Shown here in pieces: positions 1-8,994 of a stretch of DNA of 64,000 nt. The DNA is from Caulobacter sp. 73W (lineage in GTDB: Bacteria > Pseudomonadota > Alphaproteobacteria > Caulobacterales > Caulobacteraceae), in assembly GCF_041021955.1 (NCBI RefSeq), contig NZ_CP158375.1, positions 558,001 through 622,000 on the forward strand, in the 5' to 3' direction. Position 1 is the first letter of the stretch. Each line of letters begins with the position of its first letter. Made by a program: the position numbers and the translations under genes. The notes below the pieces were generated by a model, which made no database searches, had not been told where the DNA came from, and was given only the letters and a program-made list of their open reading frames with translations.

Positions 1-460
1 TCTCCTTCAGGCGGATCACGGCGCGGCGCCAGTCCAGATAGTCCGCTCCAAGACGGCTGACGACCATGTCGCGCACGCCGTAGCGGCGCTCGATCCGCTG
101 TTCCTCCGGCGCGGCGATGGCCAGGTGGTCGAGGCCAGCGTTCAGCTCGCGCAGGGTCGAGAAGCTGGCGATCTGGTTCAGCGGCTTGGTCGAGGCGGCG
201 ATGTAGAAGCCCGGCGCGCCGGTGAACACCACCGGGCGGCTGTTCAACCAGACGCCGGCGACGCGGTTCTTTTCCGCCAGGCGAATCGGTTGCTCGGGCC
301 CGCTGACTAGGATCACCACGTCGCTGGGGCGCTGGGCGGGATCGAAGACCGCGCCGTAGATGACGATGTCGGCCCCGCGGAAGCCGGAGGTGACCTTGAC
401 CTCGGTCTCGGTCAGGGCGGCGGAGACGGCGGGGATCGGCGGCGGCAGGTCGATCGCCAT
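1..460 (-). CDS. TIGR02186 family protein (partial, C-terminus off the window)
   Basis: The reading frame begins at the ATG whose first base is 460 and runs off the left edge, giving about 153 residues. The start reads MAIDLPPPIP and continues with the beta-rich pattern TSGFRGADIVIYGAVFD, which I recognise as TIGR02186, a family of poorly characterised membrane-anchored proteins normally encoded directly after a TauE/SafE permease in alphaproteobacteria. The start overlaps the permease stop as TGATG, so the two are translationally coupled. Members usually have an N-terminal signal sequence; none is visible here, because no in-frame start upstream adds a hydrophobic segment. The C-terminal membrane helix expected for the family lies outside the window. 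Function is unknown; a role beside sulfur-anion or sulfonate export is inferred only from its partner. Confidence 0.72.
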   Translation of the reverse strand, partial: MAIDLPPPIPAVSAALTETEVKVTSGFRGADIVIYGAVFDPAQRPSDVVILVSGPEQPIRLAEKNRVAGVWLNSRPVVFTGAPGFYIAASTKPLNQIASFSTLRELNAGLDHLAIAAPEEQRIERRYGVRDMVVSRLGADYLDWRRAVIRLKE

Positions 461-1380
461 CAGCCCGCCCCCGAGACCAGGACAAACGGGTCTTCCGGCC
501 GGATGAACAGGTCCAAGCCCATGCGCAGCCCGACCAGGAGCACCAGCAGGCCCAGCAGCGCCCGCAGCTCCTCGGCGCGGAAGCGGGACGACATGCGGGC
601 GCCGAACTGCGCGCCCACCACCCCGCCGACCAGCAGCAGGGTCGCCAGGACGATATCCACCGTCTGGTTGCGGCCGGCCTGCAGCACGCTGGTCAGGCTG
701 GTGGTGATGATGATCTGGAACAGGCTGGTGCCGACGACCACGCCGGCCGGCATGCGCAGCAGATAGACCATGGCCGGCACCAGGATGAAGCCGCCGCCCA
801 CGCCCATGATGGCCGACAGGATGCCGACGAAGACGCCCAGCACGATGGGCGGGATCACGCTGATATAGAGCCGCGACTTGGGGAACCGCACCTTCAGCGG
901 CAGGCCGTACAGCCACATGGGCCGTCGGTCGCGCGGGGCGGCCGGCGCCTCGCCCCGGCGGCGGCGCAGGATGGAGCGCAGGGACTCCATGAGCATCAGC
1001 CCGCCGATGACGCCCAGGAACAGCAGGTAGGAGACCGACACCACCAAGTCCGCCTGGCCCAGCAGGCGCAGCAGGCGGAACACCTCGACCCCGAGGAAGG
1101 CGCCGATGACGCCGCCGGACGCCAGGACCCCGCCCATGCGGAAGTCCACCGCCCGCTTGCGGCTATAGGCGATGACGCTGGAGACCGACGAGGCGGCCAC
1201 GTGGTTGGCCTCCGAGGCCACGGCCACCACCGGCGGAATGCCGAGGAAGACCAGGACCGGGGTCATCAGGAAGCCGCCGCCGATGCCGAACAGGCCGGAG
1301 ATGAAGCCGACCAGCGCCCCCAGCGCCACGAGCAGGGGCGCGTTCACGGAGACTTCCGCTATGGGCAGATAGAGGTCCAA
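460..1380 (-). CDS. Sulfite exporter TauE/SafE family permease
   Basis: A 306-residue inner-membrane permease of the TauE/SafE (DUF81) family. It shows the two internally repeated halves typical of the family. Each carries a glycine-rich motif, GLFGIGGGFLMTPVL near residue 30 and AIMGVGGGFILVPAMVYLL near residue 190, followed by hydrophobic helices, giving about eight to nine membrane segments. Family members export sulfite, sulfoacetate or related organosulfur anions; the substrate here cannot be told. The gene is the first of a two-gene unit with the TIGR02186 protein, whose ATG overlaps its TGA. A basic loop (RRRRGEAP) separates the halves, as expected for a cytoplasmic linker. Confidence 0.9.
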   Translation of the reverse strand: MDLYLPIAEVSVNAPLLVALGALVGFISGLFGIGGGFLMTPVLVFLGIPPVVAVASEANHVAASSVSSVIAYSRKRAVDFRMGGVLASGGVIGAFLGVEVFRLLRLLGQADLVVSVSYLLFLGVIGGLMLMESLRSILRRRRGEAPAAPRDRRPMWLYGLPLKVRFPKSRLYISVIPPIVLGVFVGILSAIMGVGGGFILVPAMVYLLRMPAGVVVGTSLFQIIITTSLTSVLQAGRNQTVDIVLATLLLVGGVVGAQFGARMSSRFRAEELRALLGLLVLLVGLRMGLDLFIRPEDPFVLVSGAG

Positions 1381-1434
1381 ACCACGCCTTCCACACCCGG
1401 ACCGGTCGCCCGGTCCTACGCCACCCCTGACGTC

Positions 1435-4383
1435 TTACTGCGCGAAGGCCGCCAGTCGCGCAACCAGCTCCGGATCGGCCTTGCCGGTCGTCGAGAGCCC
1501 CTGGTCGCGCTGATAGGCGGAGATCGCCAGGCGAAGCGCCGGCGACGACACGCCGTCCTGCGGCCCCTGATAGTAGCCGAGACGCGACAAGGCCTTCTGA
1601 GCCGTGACCAGCCCGGTGGCGGTGCTGGCCGATGCGATGGCGGCGGCGGGCGCGGCCGCTCCTGCCGCGCGGAAGCCGGTGGCGGCGCGCTCGGCGGTCG
1701 CTTGGACCTGGGCGTTCAGCTTGGCTTTCAGGCGCACGGCGCTGGCGCGGGCCTCGTCATCTCCGGCGCGGCCGGCGATCAGATACCACTTGTAGGCCTC
1801 GGCCTCGTCCTGGGCGACGCCGAAGCCGGCCTCGTAAATGCGGCCGAGATTGTACTGGCTGTCCACCAGGCCCAGATCGGCGGCCTTGCGGAACCACTCG
1901 GCGGCGACGGCGGGGTTCTTCTGACCGCCCTGCCCCTCGAAGTAGTAGAGGCCGAGATTGTGCATGGCCTTGCGGTCGCCGCCCTGGGCGGCGCGTTCGG
2001 TCCAGCGACGGGCCTCCGCCGGGTTGGCCTTCAGGCCGCCTTCGCCGTTCTCGTACAGCTTGGCCATGTAGAACTGGGCCGCCGGATGGCCGGCCTCGGC
2101 GATGTTGCGCAGAGGCGCCACGGCGGTCGCGTCGCCCGCCTCGATCCGGCGCACGGCGGTTTCATAGGCCTTGGTCTGGTCTTCGGTGATCGACGCCGCA
2201 AGGGTCGGGGCGACGGTCGGCGAAGCGATGGCGACGGCGGCGCGGGCGTTCTCGAGCGGCGCGCGCGGGGCCGTCCCGTCGGTCTTGGACCCAGCCTTTT
2301 CGGAGTTGTTGCTCAGCACCAGGCCGGTGGTCATCATCCCCAGCAGGGCCACGCCCGCGCCGAAGAAGGCCACGGTCTGCATGGACGAGCCGGCGCGACG
2401 GCCGCCCCGGCGAGAGCCCATGAAGCCCGAGAAGAACGAGCGCGAACCACCCGACGGCGTCAGGCCGAAGGGGCGCGTCTCGGCGCTGGACTGGGCGGCG
2501 CGCGCGGCGGCGCGGGCCTGCTCAACCGCCTCGCGGGTCGACAGGACGCGGACCGGTTCCGGATCGCCTTCCGGCGTCAGCAGGTAGTTCTGGCCGCTGC
2601 CGAACAGGTCCCGACCGTCCGGCGTCTCTTCGGACTCGTGCAGCGGGATGAAGCCGTCGGCCGCGTCGAAATCCTCGTCCGTGAAGCCGAGGTCGTCCGG
2701 CGAGCGGGCCGCCAGCGGATCGTCTTCGTACTCGACTGGGTCCGCCGGTTCGAACAGCGAGGCGAGTTCCGGCTCCGCCTCGGGTTGCGGCTCAGGCTTG
2801 GCGGCGACCGGCTCGGCCGGACGCGCGAAGGTCTGGGCGGTCAGCGGCGGACGATGATCCTCGACCCCAACCTCGGAGAACGAGAACCGTCCCTCGGAGA
2901 AGGACGCGGCGCGCTCCTCCAGGCCTTCGGAGACGAAGGCGGTGGCCGTCGGCGCAGGCGCGGGCGTTTCGGCCGGCGCCTCAGAAACCGGATGGGCCAG
3001 ACGGCGGCGCGCGCCCTGCAGGCCGGCGTCGACCTTCTCGCGGGCTTCCTCCAGAAGGCGCGCCGTGCGCTCCTCGCTCTGGCGGATGCGCTCGCTCAGT
3101 TCGCTGGTGACGCGTTCCTGGCGTTCGGTCAGGCGCTCGCCCACGCGGGCCACCTGCTCGCCCACGTCGTCGATGGCGCGGGCGTTGCGCTGCTCGGCCG
3201 TGGCGATGCGTTCGGACAGACGCTCGGTGATGCGGGCGATCTCGCCGCCGAGGCGCTCCAGCGCCTGGGCCTGGACAAGGTCGGCGCGGGCCAGCTTGCC
3301 GTCGGTCGTGGCGGCGACGCGGGCGATTTCGGCCCCCATCTTCTCCACGGCGTCGGCGTTGCGATCCTCGACGTCCTTGATCTTGGCGTTCATGGCGCCG
3401 GCGATGGACATCACCTCGCGACCCATGCGCTCCAGGGCGCCGGTCGAGCGGCGCTCGGCCGCCTCCACATGCGATTGCAGGGTATGGAAGGAAGCTTCCA
3501 GGGTGTTCAGGCGGCCGCCGGCGGACTTCTCCAGCTGGACCGTCATCTCCGCCCGGGCGGCTTCCATGCGGCGCGAGAGGTCGGCGGCCAGGGCGCCCAG
3601 GCCCTCGCCGCCGATCCCCGCCCCGCCCTCGACGGCCTTGAGGCGTTCGTCGAGGGTGATGAAGGATGCGCTCAGCTCCAGCAGGGCGTCGGCGGTTTTG
3701 GCCTCCGCCGCTTCCAGCCGCTGGGCCACACGCGAAACCACGGCCTCGACCAGGGCGTCAGTATCGACCGCACGCCCGCTCGAGGTCTTCAGTCCGTCCA
3801 GCGCGATCTTGGTCTTGGCCTCGCCCTCATAGACCTGGCCAGCCAGCTTGCCGATGGCGCTTTCCAGGGTCTTGATCGCCTCGGTGGAGGCGGCGTCGGC
3901 CCCGCCCAGCTCCATGCGACGCAGGCGGTCGGCGGCGCGTTGCTGCTCCTGGCCCAGATCGCTGATCGCGCCCTCGAAGCGGGCGGCGACAGCCACGGCG
4001 TCGCGCTCGGCCGTCTCCAGTCGGGCGATGACGTTGCGGACGGAATGGTCGATGCCGGTGACGGCGCGGGCCTGGCGCGCTTCGGCCGCCTCGATGCGTT
4101 CGGACAGGCGCTCCAGCGCCAGGGCGATGCGACCGGCCTCGTCCAGCGGATAGCCCGACGGATCGAACCGCGACTCGCGCTGCGAACGCGGATGGTCGAG
4201 GACGTTGTGACCTTGCGGACGGCCGCCGTAGGCGCTGTCGCCAAGGTCCGGCGCATCATCCTCAAGGATCATGCGGTTGAGCCACTCACCGAGCGTCATG
4301 CCGGAGCGGCGGGCGAGATCCTTTGCGATCTCACGCGCTTTGGGGTCGATCCCCTTCACGCTCCACGGCGCCCCCGCGCTCAT
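1435..4383 (-). CDS. podJ: Polar organelle development protein PodJ
   Basis: A 982-residue polarity factor, close in size to Caulobacter crescentus PodJ (about 974). The conserved N-terminus (PWSVKGIDPKAREIAKDLAR) is diagnostic. Residues about 85-460 are heptad-rich coiled coil. Residues 465-620 are acidic and proline-rich, matching the intrinsically disordered region. A single membrane helix spans about 669-690. The periplasmic part has three Sel1-like repeats (about 750-885) and a C-terminal peptidoglycan-binding domain (about 922-980, with SRLGYYQGPQDG). PodJ localises to the new pole, recruits pili and holdfast factors and PleC, and is processed to a short form by periplasmic cleavage. 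It is monocistronic, with a CtrA-like box about 60 bp upstream. A 1092-codon open frame on the other strand is a GC-rich shadow. Confidence 0.95.
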   Translation of the reverse strand: MSAGAPWSVKGIDPKAREIAKDLARRSGMTLGEWLNRMILEDDAPDLGDSAYGGRPQGHNVLDHPRSQRESRFDPSGYPLDEAGRIALALERLSERIEAAEARQARAVTGIDHSVRNVIARLETAERDAVAVAARFEGAISDLGQEQQRAADRLRRMELGGADAASTEAIKTLESAIGKLAGQVYEGEAKTKIALDGLKTSSGRAVDTDALVEAVVSRVAQRLEAAEAKTADALLELSASFITLDERLKAVEGGAGIGGEGLGALAADLSRRMEAARAEMTVQLEKSAGGRLNTLEASFHTLQSHVEAAERRSTGALERMGREVMSIAGAMNAKIKDVEDRNADAVEKMGAEIARVAATTDGKLARADLVQAQALERLGGEIARITERLSERIATAEQRNARAIDDVGEQVARVGERLTERQERVTSELSERIRQSEERTARLLEEAREKVDAGLQGARRRLAHPVSEAPAETPAPAPTATAFVSEGLEERAASFSEGRFSFSEVGVEDHRPPLTAQTFARPAEPVAAKPEPQPEAEPELASLFEPADPVEYEDDPLAARSPDDLGFTDEDFDAADGFIPLHESEETPDGRDLFGSGQNYLLTPEGDPEPVRVLSTREAVEQARAAARAAQSSAETRPFGLTPSGGSRSFFSGFMGSRRGGRRAGSSMQTVAFFGAGVALLGMMTTGLVLSNNSEKAGSKTDGTAPRAPLENARAAVAIASPTVAPTLAASITEDQTKAYETAVRRIEAGDATAVAPLRNIAEAGHPAAQFYMAKLYENGEGGLKANPAEARRWTERAAQGGDRKAMHNLGLYYFEGQGGQKNPAVAAEWFRKAADLGLVDSQYNLGRIYEAGFGVAQDEAEAYKWYLIAGRAGDDEARASAVRLKAKLNAQVQATAERAATGFRAAGAAAPAAAIASASTATGLVTAQKALSRLGYYQGPQDGVSSPALRLAISAYQRDQGLSTTGKADPELVARLAAFAQ

Positions 4384-4438
4384 CGAATTGATCTCCAGGC
4401 ACTCTTCACACGAGACGCTAGCCAGCGAGCCCTAGTGT

Positions 4439-4454
4439 GTAAACGCGGAGTTAA
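4439..4454 (-). promoter_or_regulatory. CtrA-like box upstream of podJ
   Basis: Read toward podJ the sequence is TTAACTCCGCGTTTAC, a TTAA-N7-TTTA arrangement one base from the CtrA consensus TTAA-N7-TTAA. It lies 56-71 bp before the podJ ATG. The same 16-mer with two changes occurs upstream of gcrA at 42631. In C. crescentus both genes are known CtrA/GcrA/DnaA targets. Which bases are bound here is inference. Confidence 0.6.
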
Positions 4455-4531
4455 CGCTAAATCTGGGGTCCGACGATAATGTCTGTGGACGAACGCTTGC
4501 ATACGGGAACCGACGTGGGCAGGTGTGCGGC

Positions 4532-4735
4532 ATGACGCTGACGACCACTGTGATCGCCGCCATCGGCTTTTTGACGGCCGCCGTATTCTGCGGCTGGCGC
4601 GGCGCCCAGCCGTCGAACCCGGCCAAGGGCCCGCGCATGATTCCATGGCGGCCGATGATGATGCTGGCCGCGGTCGGATCCCTGATGATGCTGGTCCACC
4701 TGGCCAATCTGATGGGCGTGCAGACCGGGCGCTAA
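4532..4735 (+). CDS. Small two-helix membrane protein, hypothetical
   Basis: A 67-residue protein from the ATG at 4532, preceded by GGGCAGG; a GTG at 4523 would add three residues. It has two hydrophobic segments, LTTTVIAAIGFLTAAVFCGW near the start and MMMLAAVGSLMMLVHLANLMG near the end, joined by a short basic, proline-containing loop (SNPAKGPRMIPWRP). That is a hairpin inner-membrane protein. It is transcribed divergently from podJ and its last codons overlap the 3' end of the convergent MprF-like gene by 4 bp. I do not recognise a named family. The composition looks like real coding sequence and the start is well placed, so I think it is a genuine small gene. Confidence 0.65.
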   Translation: MTLTTTVIAAIGFLTAAVFCGWRGAQPSNPAKGPRMIPWRPMMMLAAVGSLMMLVHLANLMGVQTGR

Positions 4736-6387
4736 GCGGCCTTCTTGGGCTCCTTGGGGCGCTTGGTCAGGCCCGCCACGCCGCCGCTGGACAACAGGCC
4801 GACGTCGGCCATCAGCAGCGGGATGACCCACTTGTGCGGGGCAGCCACATAGCGAGGCCGCCACAGCGGATCGTACTTGTCCTTGTACCGGCGCACGCCC
4901 CGGAAATTGTAGATGTCCTCGCCCCGCTCGAAGAGCAGGTGGCCCACCCGCGACAGGATCGGCGCCAGGCGGCGATCCTCCAGGCCCGCCAGGGGCGCGA
5001 CGCCGAACTCGAACCCGGCGTAGCCCTGGTCGCGGCCCCACTGCAGAAGCTCCACGAACAGGAAGTCCATGATGTTGGGCGGCGCGCCGTCAGAATAGCG
5101 CATCAGGTCCATGGAGAAGGTCGACTTGTCCGGCGTCGTCCACAGGGTGGCGAAAGCGACGATCTTGCCCTCCACCCGCACCAGGGCGGTGGGGAATTCG
5201 CAGACATAGCGCGGGTCGAAACGGCCCATGGAGAAGCTCTTCTCCCCGCCGGCGTGACGGCCAAGCCAGGCGTCGGAAACCGCCTGCAGGTCTTCCATCA
5301 CGGCCCCGGCGGCGCCGGCTTCGATCACCTCGAACAGCGCCCCGCCCTCGCCGGCCTTGCGCCAGTTGCGGCGCAGGACCTCGCGGCGGCGCCCCTGAAG
5401 GGAGAAGCCTTCCAGCTGAACGACGGCGCTTTCGCCGGTCTTCTGGATGGAGAAACCCAGCTCGACCACGTCTGGCAGGTCCTCGGGATCAAGGCCGTAA
5501 AGCGCGGTGCGCGCGCCATGCGCGTCGGCCAGTTCGCGGAAGCGCCAGAGCAGGTCCATGCGCTCGTCCCGCTGGCCCACCGGCCCGCCCATGGCGATCC
5601 AGGAGCGCCCGCGCACGCCGAACATCAGGAAGCTCTGGCCCGACGGCGAGAACAGGAAGCGCTTGTCGCCCAGCAGGGCCAGGTTGGACTCCGGCTCGGC
5701 GTTCTCGGCCGAGGCCAGGATCGAGCGGACCTTGGCGAAATCCTCGTCGGCGTCGCCGATCACCTTGGGCGTCGCCGTGGTGGCGAACAGGCGCCAGACC
5801 CCGATCGCCAGCAGCAGCACCGCCGCCCCGGCAGAGGAGCGCACCGTGCGCATGTAGTCTTCATCCGCCAGAGCCCGCCACCACGGCTGGCTGCGATAGT
5901 CGGCGTGGAAGAACGCCCACCGCCCGATCAGCCACGCTCCCAGCAGCACCGCCACCGCTGAGAACATCCAGCCCGGCGTCAGCTCCATCTGCATCAGCCG
6001 CGACTTGCGGGGGAACGCGGGGTGAAGCGGCGAGAATACAACGGCGGAAAAGCCGAGCAGCAAGGCCTCTTCCCAGTTCAGCCCCTTGAGCACGGCCAGG
6101 ATCGTGGAGGCCCACAACAGGGCGACCGCCGCCCACCAGGCCGCGTCGATCCGCGCCCGCAGGCCGAAGGCCAGCATCAGCAACAGCAGCCCGATCATCG
6201 AGGACAGGGTGTGGCTGGCCTCGATCAGCCATTGCGGCGCAACGCGCAGCAGGAAGACGAAGCGCTCCGGCTCCGATGGGGTCGCGCCCGAGGTCAGCAG
6301 CATGACGCCGGCCACGGCGGCCAGGATCGAGGCCAGTGTCGGCGCCACCGCAAGCAGGGCCGCCCGAATCTCACGGATCGGAGTCAT
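4732..6387 (-). CDS. MprF/LPG-synthase-like protein with C-terminal DUF2156 domain
   Basis: A 551-residue protein. I start it at ATG 6387 (MTPIREIRAAL) rather than at the first open-frame start 23 codons upstream, because the extra residues are non-hydrophobic and unlike the family. The N-terminal 220 residues contain about six membrane helices. The C-terminal 300 residues are the DUF2156 acyltransferase fold (GNAT-related), with motifs such as GGEKSFSMGRFDPRYVCEFP and MDFLFVELLQWGRDQGYAGFEFG. Family members transfer lysine or alanine from aminoacyl-tRNA to phosphatidylglycerol; MprF proteins usually have more helices for the flippase part, so this is a shortened version. Its actual substrate is unknown. 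It stands alone, between a convergent small gene and a divergent acyl-CoA dehydrogenase operon. Confidence 0.8.
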   Translation of the reverse strand: MTPIREIRAALLAVAPTLASILAAVAGVMLLTSGATPSEPERFVFLLRVAPQWLIEASHTLSSMIGLLLLMLAFGLRARIDAAWWAAVALLWASTILAVLKGLNWEEALLLGFSAVVFSPLHPAFPRKSRLMQMELTPGWMFSAVAVLLGAWLIGRWAFFHADYRSQPWWRALADEDYMRTVRSSAGAAVLLLAIGVWRLFATTATPKVIGDADEDFAKVRSILASAENAEPESNLALLGDKRFLFSPSGQSFLMFGVRGRSWIAMGGPVGQRDERMDLLWRFRELADAHGARTALYGLDPEDLPDVVELGFSIQKTGESAVVQLEGFSLQGRRREVLRRNWRKAGEGGALFEVIEAGAAGAVMEDLQAVSDAWLGRHAGGEKSFSMGRFDPRYVCEFPTALVRVEGKIVAFATLWTTPDKSTFSMDLMRYSDGAPPNIMDFLFVELLQWGRDQGYAGFEFGVAPLAGLEDRRLAPILSRVGHLLFERGEDIYNFRGVRRYKDKYDPLWRPRYVAAPHKWVIPLLMADVGLLSSGGVAGLTKRPKEPKKAA

Positions 6388-6535
6388 GCGCCTTGGGTAC
6401 GCGCGGGCGGTGACAGTCTCAACCGTTGCAATGACGCACCGCCCCGATGCGAACAATCGTTTGAATCAGCTTGCGTCGCCGCGCGCGCCAAGGGCATGCT
6501 TGCCTCAACGACAAGATCATCGAGGGAGGACGGTC

Positions 6536-7741
6536 ATGGCCGATTTCGGCGGAACCGATCTGGAGGCCTTCCGGGCCGAAACGCGGGCCTGGCTGGCGGA
6601 GAACTATCCGGAGTCCCTGAACGCCCCGATGGGTGAGGACGACGCCCCGTGGGGCGGCCGTAAGTTCGTCTGGAAGAACCCCGACGCCAAGCTCTGGCTG
6701 GACCGCATGGCCGCCAAGGGCTGGACCGCGCCCATGTGGCCCAAGGAGTACGGCGGCGGCGGCCTGTCCAAGGACGAGAACAAGGTGCTGGAGCAGGAGC
6801 TGCGCCGCATCCGCGCCCGTCCCGCCCTGATGAGCTTCGGCGTGTGGATGCTGGGCCCGGTGCTGCTGGAATACGCCACCGAGGAGCAGAAGCAGAAGTT
6901 CATCCCCTCGATCATTCGCGGCGAGACCCGCTGGTGCCAGGGCTACTCCGAACCCGGCGCGGGCTCCGACCTGGCCGCCCTGCAGACCAAGTGCGAGGAC
7001 AAGGGCGATCACTTCCTGATCAACGGCCAGAAGGTGTGGACCTCCTACGCCGATCAGGCCGACTGGATCTTCTGCCTTGTACGCACCGACACCTCGAAGA
7101 AGCATGAGGGCATCAGCTTCGTCCTGTTCGACATGACGACGCCGGGCGTCGAGGCGCGGCCGATCAAGCTGATCAGCGGCTCGTCCCCGTTCTGCGAGAC
7201 CTTCTTCGACAATGTGAAGGTCCCCAAGGACCAGATGGTCGGCAAGCTGAACGGCGGCTGGGACATCGCCAAGCGGCTGCTGCAGTACGAGCGCCAGAAC
7301 ATCTCCGCGTCCGGCTTCGGCGGCGGCGGCGGTCTGGACCTGGTCGAGGTGGCCAAGAAGGAGATCGGGGTCGACGACCAGGGCCGCATCGACGACGGCG
7401 ACCTGCGCGCCCGCATCGCCGCCCACCGCATGGACGCCCACGCCTTCATGCTGACCGTGCGTCGGGCCGAGGCGGAGTCCAAGGCTAGCAAGGGCCCCAG
7501 CGCCGCCGTATCGATCATCAAATACGCCGCCGCCAAGATGAACCAGGAGCGGTACGAACTGATGGTCGAGGCCATGGGCCTGCAAGGCCTGGGCTGGGAG
7601 GGCGAAGGCTTCGCCAAGGATGAGCTGGCGGTGACGCGCGGATGGCTGCGCTCGAAGGGCAACTCCATCGAGGGCGGCACCAGCGAAGTGAACCTGAACG
7701 TCGTGGCCAAGCGGGTGCTCGGCCTGCTCGACCACCAATAA
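6536..7741 (+). CDS. Acyl-CoA dehydrogenase, large form (401 aa)
   Basis: FAD-dependent acyl-CoA dehydrogenase. The start is ATG 6536 (MADFGGTDLEAFRAETRAW), with GGGAGGA seven bases upstream; the longer open frame is not coding. Family signatures are MWPKEYGGGGLSKDE (about residue 64), the FAD/substrate region CQGYSEPGAGSDLAALQT (about residue 132), WTSYADQADWIFCLVRT, and the C-terminal IEGGTSEVNLNVVAKRVLG. It is followed after 28 bp by a second acyl-CoA dehydrogenase, an arrangement seen where two unlike subunits act together on ring or side-chain acyl-CoA thioesters such as steroids. No steroid cluster is visible here, so the substrate is open. Confidence 0.9.
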   Translation: MADFGGTDLEAFRAETRAWLAENYPESLNAPMGEDDAPWGGRKFVWKNPDAKLWLDRMAAKGWTAPMWPKEYGGGGLSKDENKVLEQELRRIRARPALMSFGVWMLGPVLLEYATEEQKQKFIPSIIRGETRWCQGYSEPGAGSDLAALQTKCEDKGDHFLINGQKVWTSYADQADWIFCLVRTDTSKKHEGISFVLFDMTTPGVEARPIKLISGSSPFCETFFDNVKVPKDQMVGKLNGGWDIAKRLLQYERQNISASGFGGGGGLDLVEVAKKEIGVDDQGRIDDGDLRARIAAHRMDAHAFMLTVRRAEAESKASKGPSAAVSIIKYAAAKMNQERYELMVEAMGLQGLGWEGEGFAKDELAVTRGWLRSKGNSIEGGTSEVNLNVVAKRVLGLLDHQ

Positions 7742-7769
7742 GGCCCATAGAGAACAAGGGAAAACCAAC

Positions 7770-8897
7770 ATGGCCGTGCTCAACGAAGAACAGACCATGC
7801 TGCGCGACGCCGCGCGAGAATGGACCCAGGAGAACGCCCCGACCACCGCCCTGCGCAAGCTGCGCGACGGCAAGTCCAAGGCCACCTTCCACGCCCCCAC
7901 CTGGGCCGAGATGGGCCAGATGGGCTGGGCCGGCGTCATCGTGCCGGAAGAACATGGCGGCTCGGCCTTCGGCTATCTGAGCCTGGGTCTGGTGTTGGAG
8001 GAGACGGGCCGTACCCTGGCCGCCTCTCCGCTGATCTCCACCGCCCTGACGGCGGCGTCCGCCCTGATGCTGGGCGGCTCGGACCCGCAGAAGGCCGAGT
8101 GGCTGCCCAGGATCGCCGGCGGCGAGATCGTCGCCACCCTGGCCGTGGACGAAGGTTCCCACCACGCGCCGGAGAAGACCGCCCTCAAGGCCGAGAAGAA
8201 CGGCGGCGGCTGGGTGTTGAACGGGACCAAGACCTTCGTGCTGGACGGCGAGGCCGCCGACCTGCTGATCGTCGCCGCCCGCACCAGCGGCAAGGGAACC
8301 GACGGCATCACCCTGTTCCTGGTGGCCGGCGACGCGCCAGGCGTCATCCGCAGCCACCTGTCCCTGGCCGACAGCCGGGGCGCGGCCAAGATCACCTTCG
8401 AGGGCGTCGAGGTCGGCGCCGACGCGGTGCTGGGCGAAGCGGACAAGGGCTGGGCCGTTCTGGAGCCGACCCTGGATCGCGCCCGCGCCGGCCTAGCGGC
8501 CGAGATGCTGGGCACGGCGACTCAGGCGTTCGAGATCACCCTCGAGTATCTGAAGACCCGCACCCAGTTTGGTCAGGTGATCGGCACGTTCCAGGCGCTG
8601 CAGCACCGGGCGGCCAAGATGTTCACCGACCTGGAGATGACCCGCTCCTGCGTCGAGGCGGCCCTGGAAGCCATCGACGCCGGTCAGGACGCCCGCGCGA
8701 CCGCCTCGTTGGCCAAGGCCCGGGCCAACGAGATTCTGCACCTGGCTTCAATCGAAATGGTGCAAATGCACGGCGGCATCGGTATGACCGATGAACACGA
8801 CGCGGGCCTTTACATGAAAAGGGCTCGCATCGCGGAAGCGTTGTTCGGCGGGACCACGTATCATCGCGATCGTTACGGGCGGGTTTTGGGCTTTTAG
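7770..8897 (+). CDS. Acyl-CoA dehydrogenase, second subunit-like (375 aa)
   Basis: Second acyl-CoA dehydrogenase of the operon, preceded by an AGGGAAAA-type ribosome site. N-terminal helices (MAVLNEEQTMLRDAAREWTQ) are followed by the middle beta domain (GGWVLNGTKTFVLDGEAADL) and the C-terminal helical domain with YLKTRTQFGQVIGTFQALQH and MVQMHGGIGMTDEHDAGLYM, the latter being the conserved QxxGGxG region near the active site. It differs strongly from its upstream neighbour, so this is not a recent duplication; a heteromeric enzyme is plausible. A relatively AT-rich 97-bp gap follows before the next gene. Confidence 0.9.
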   Translation: MAVLNEEQTMLRDAAREWTQENAPTTALRKLRDGKSKATFHAPTWAEMGQMGWAGVIVPEEHGGSAFGYLSLGLVLEETGRTLAASPLISTALTAASALMLGGSDPQKAEWLPRIAGGEIVATLAVDEGSHHAPEKTALKAEKNGGGWVLNGTKTFVLDGEAADLLIVAARTSGKGTDGITLFLVAGDAPGVIRSHLSLADSRGAAKITFEGVEVGADAVLGEADKGWAVLEPTLDRARAGLAAEMLGTATQAFEITLEYLKTRTQFGQVIGTFQALQHRAAKMFTDLEMTRSCVEAALEAIDAGQDARATASLAKARANEILHLASIEMVQMHGGIGMTDEHDAGLYMKRARIAEALFGGTTYHRDRYGRVLGF

Positions 8898-8994
8898 TCG
8901 CACATTACGAGCCTTTAACCGAACAACGGTCCGCGCGATCTTGGCCTGGGGACGGCGTTGCGTTACACGGGCGCCCGTATCTGGGGAATTACAC

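Noticed and set aside
1201-4479. 1092-codon open frame on the plus strand over podJ
   Set aside because: Antisense shadow of a GC-rich coiled-coil gene; composition is arginine/glycine/histidine/alanine repeats with no domain, while podJ on the minus strand is unmistakable.
6419-7939. 506-codon open frame on the minus strand over the acyl-CoA dehydrogenase
   Set aside because: Shadow; the plus-strand gene has a good ribosome site and full family motifs.
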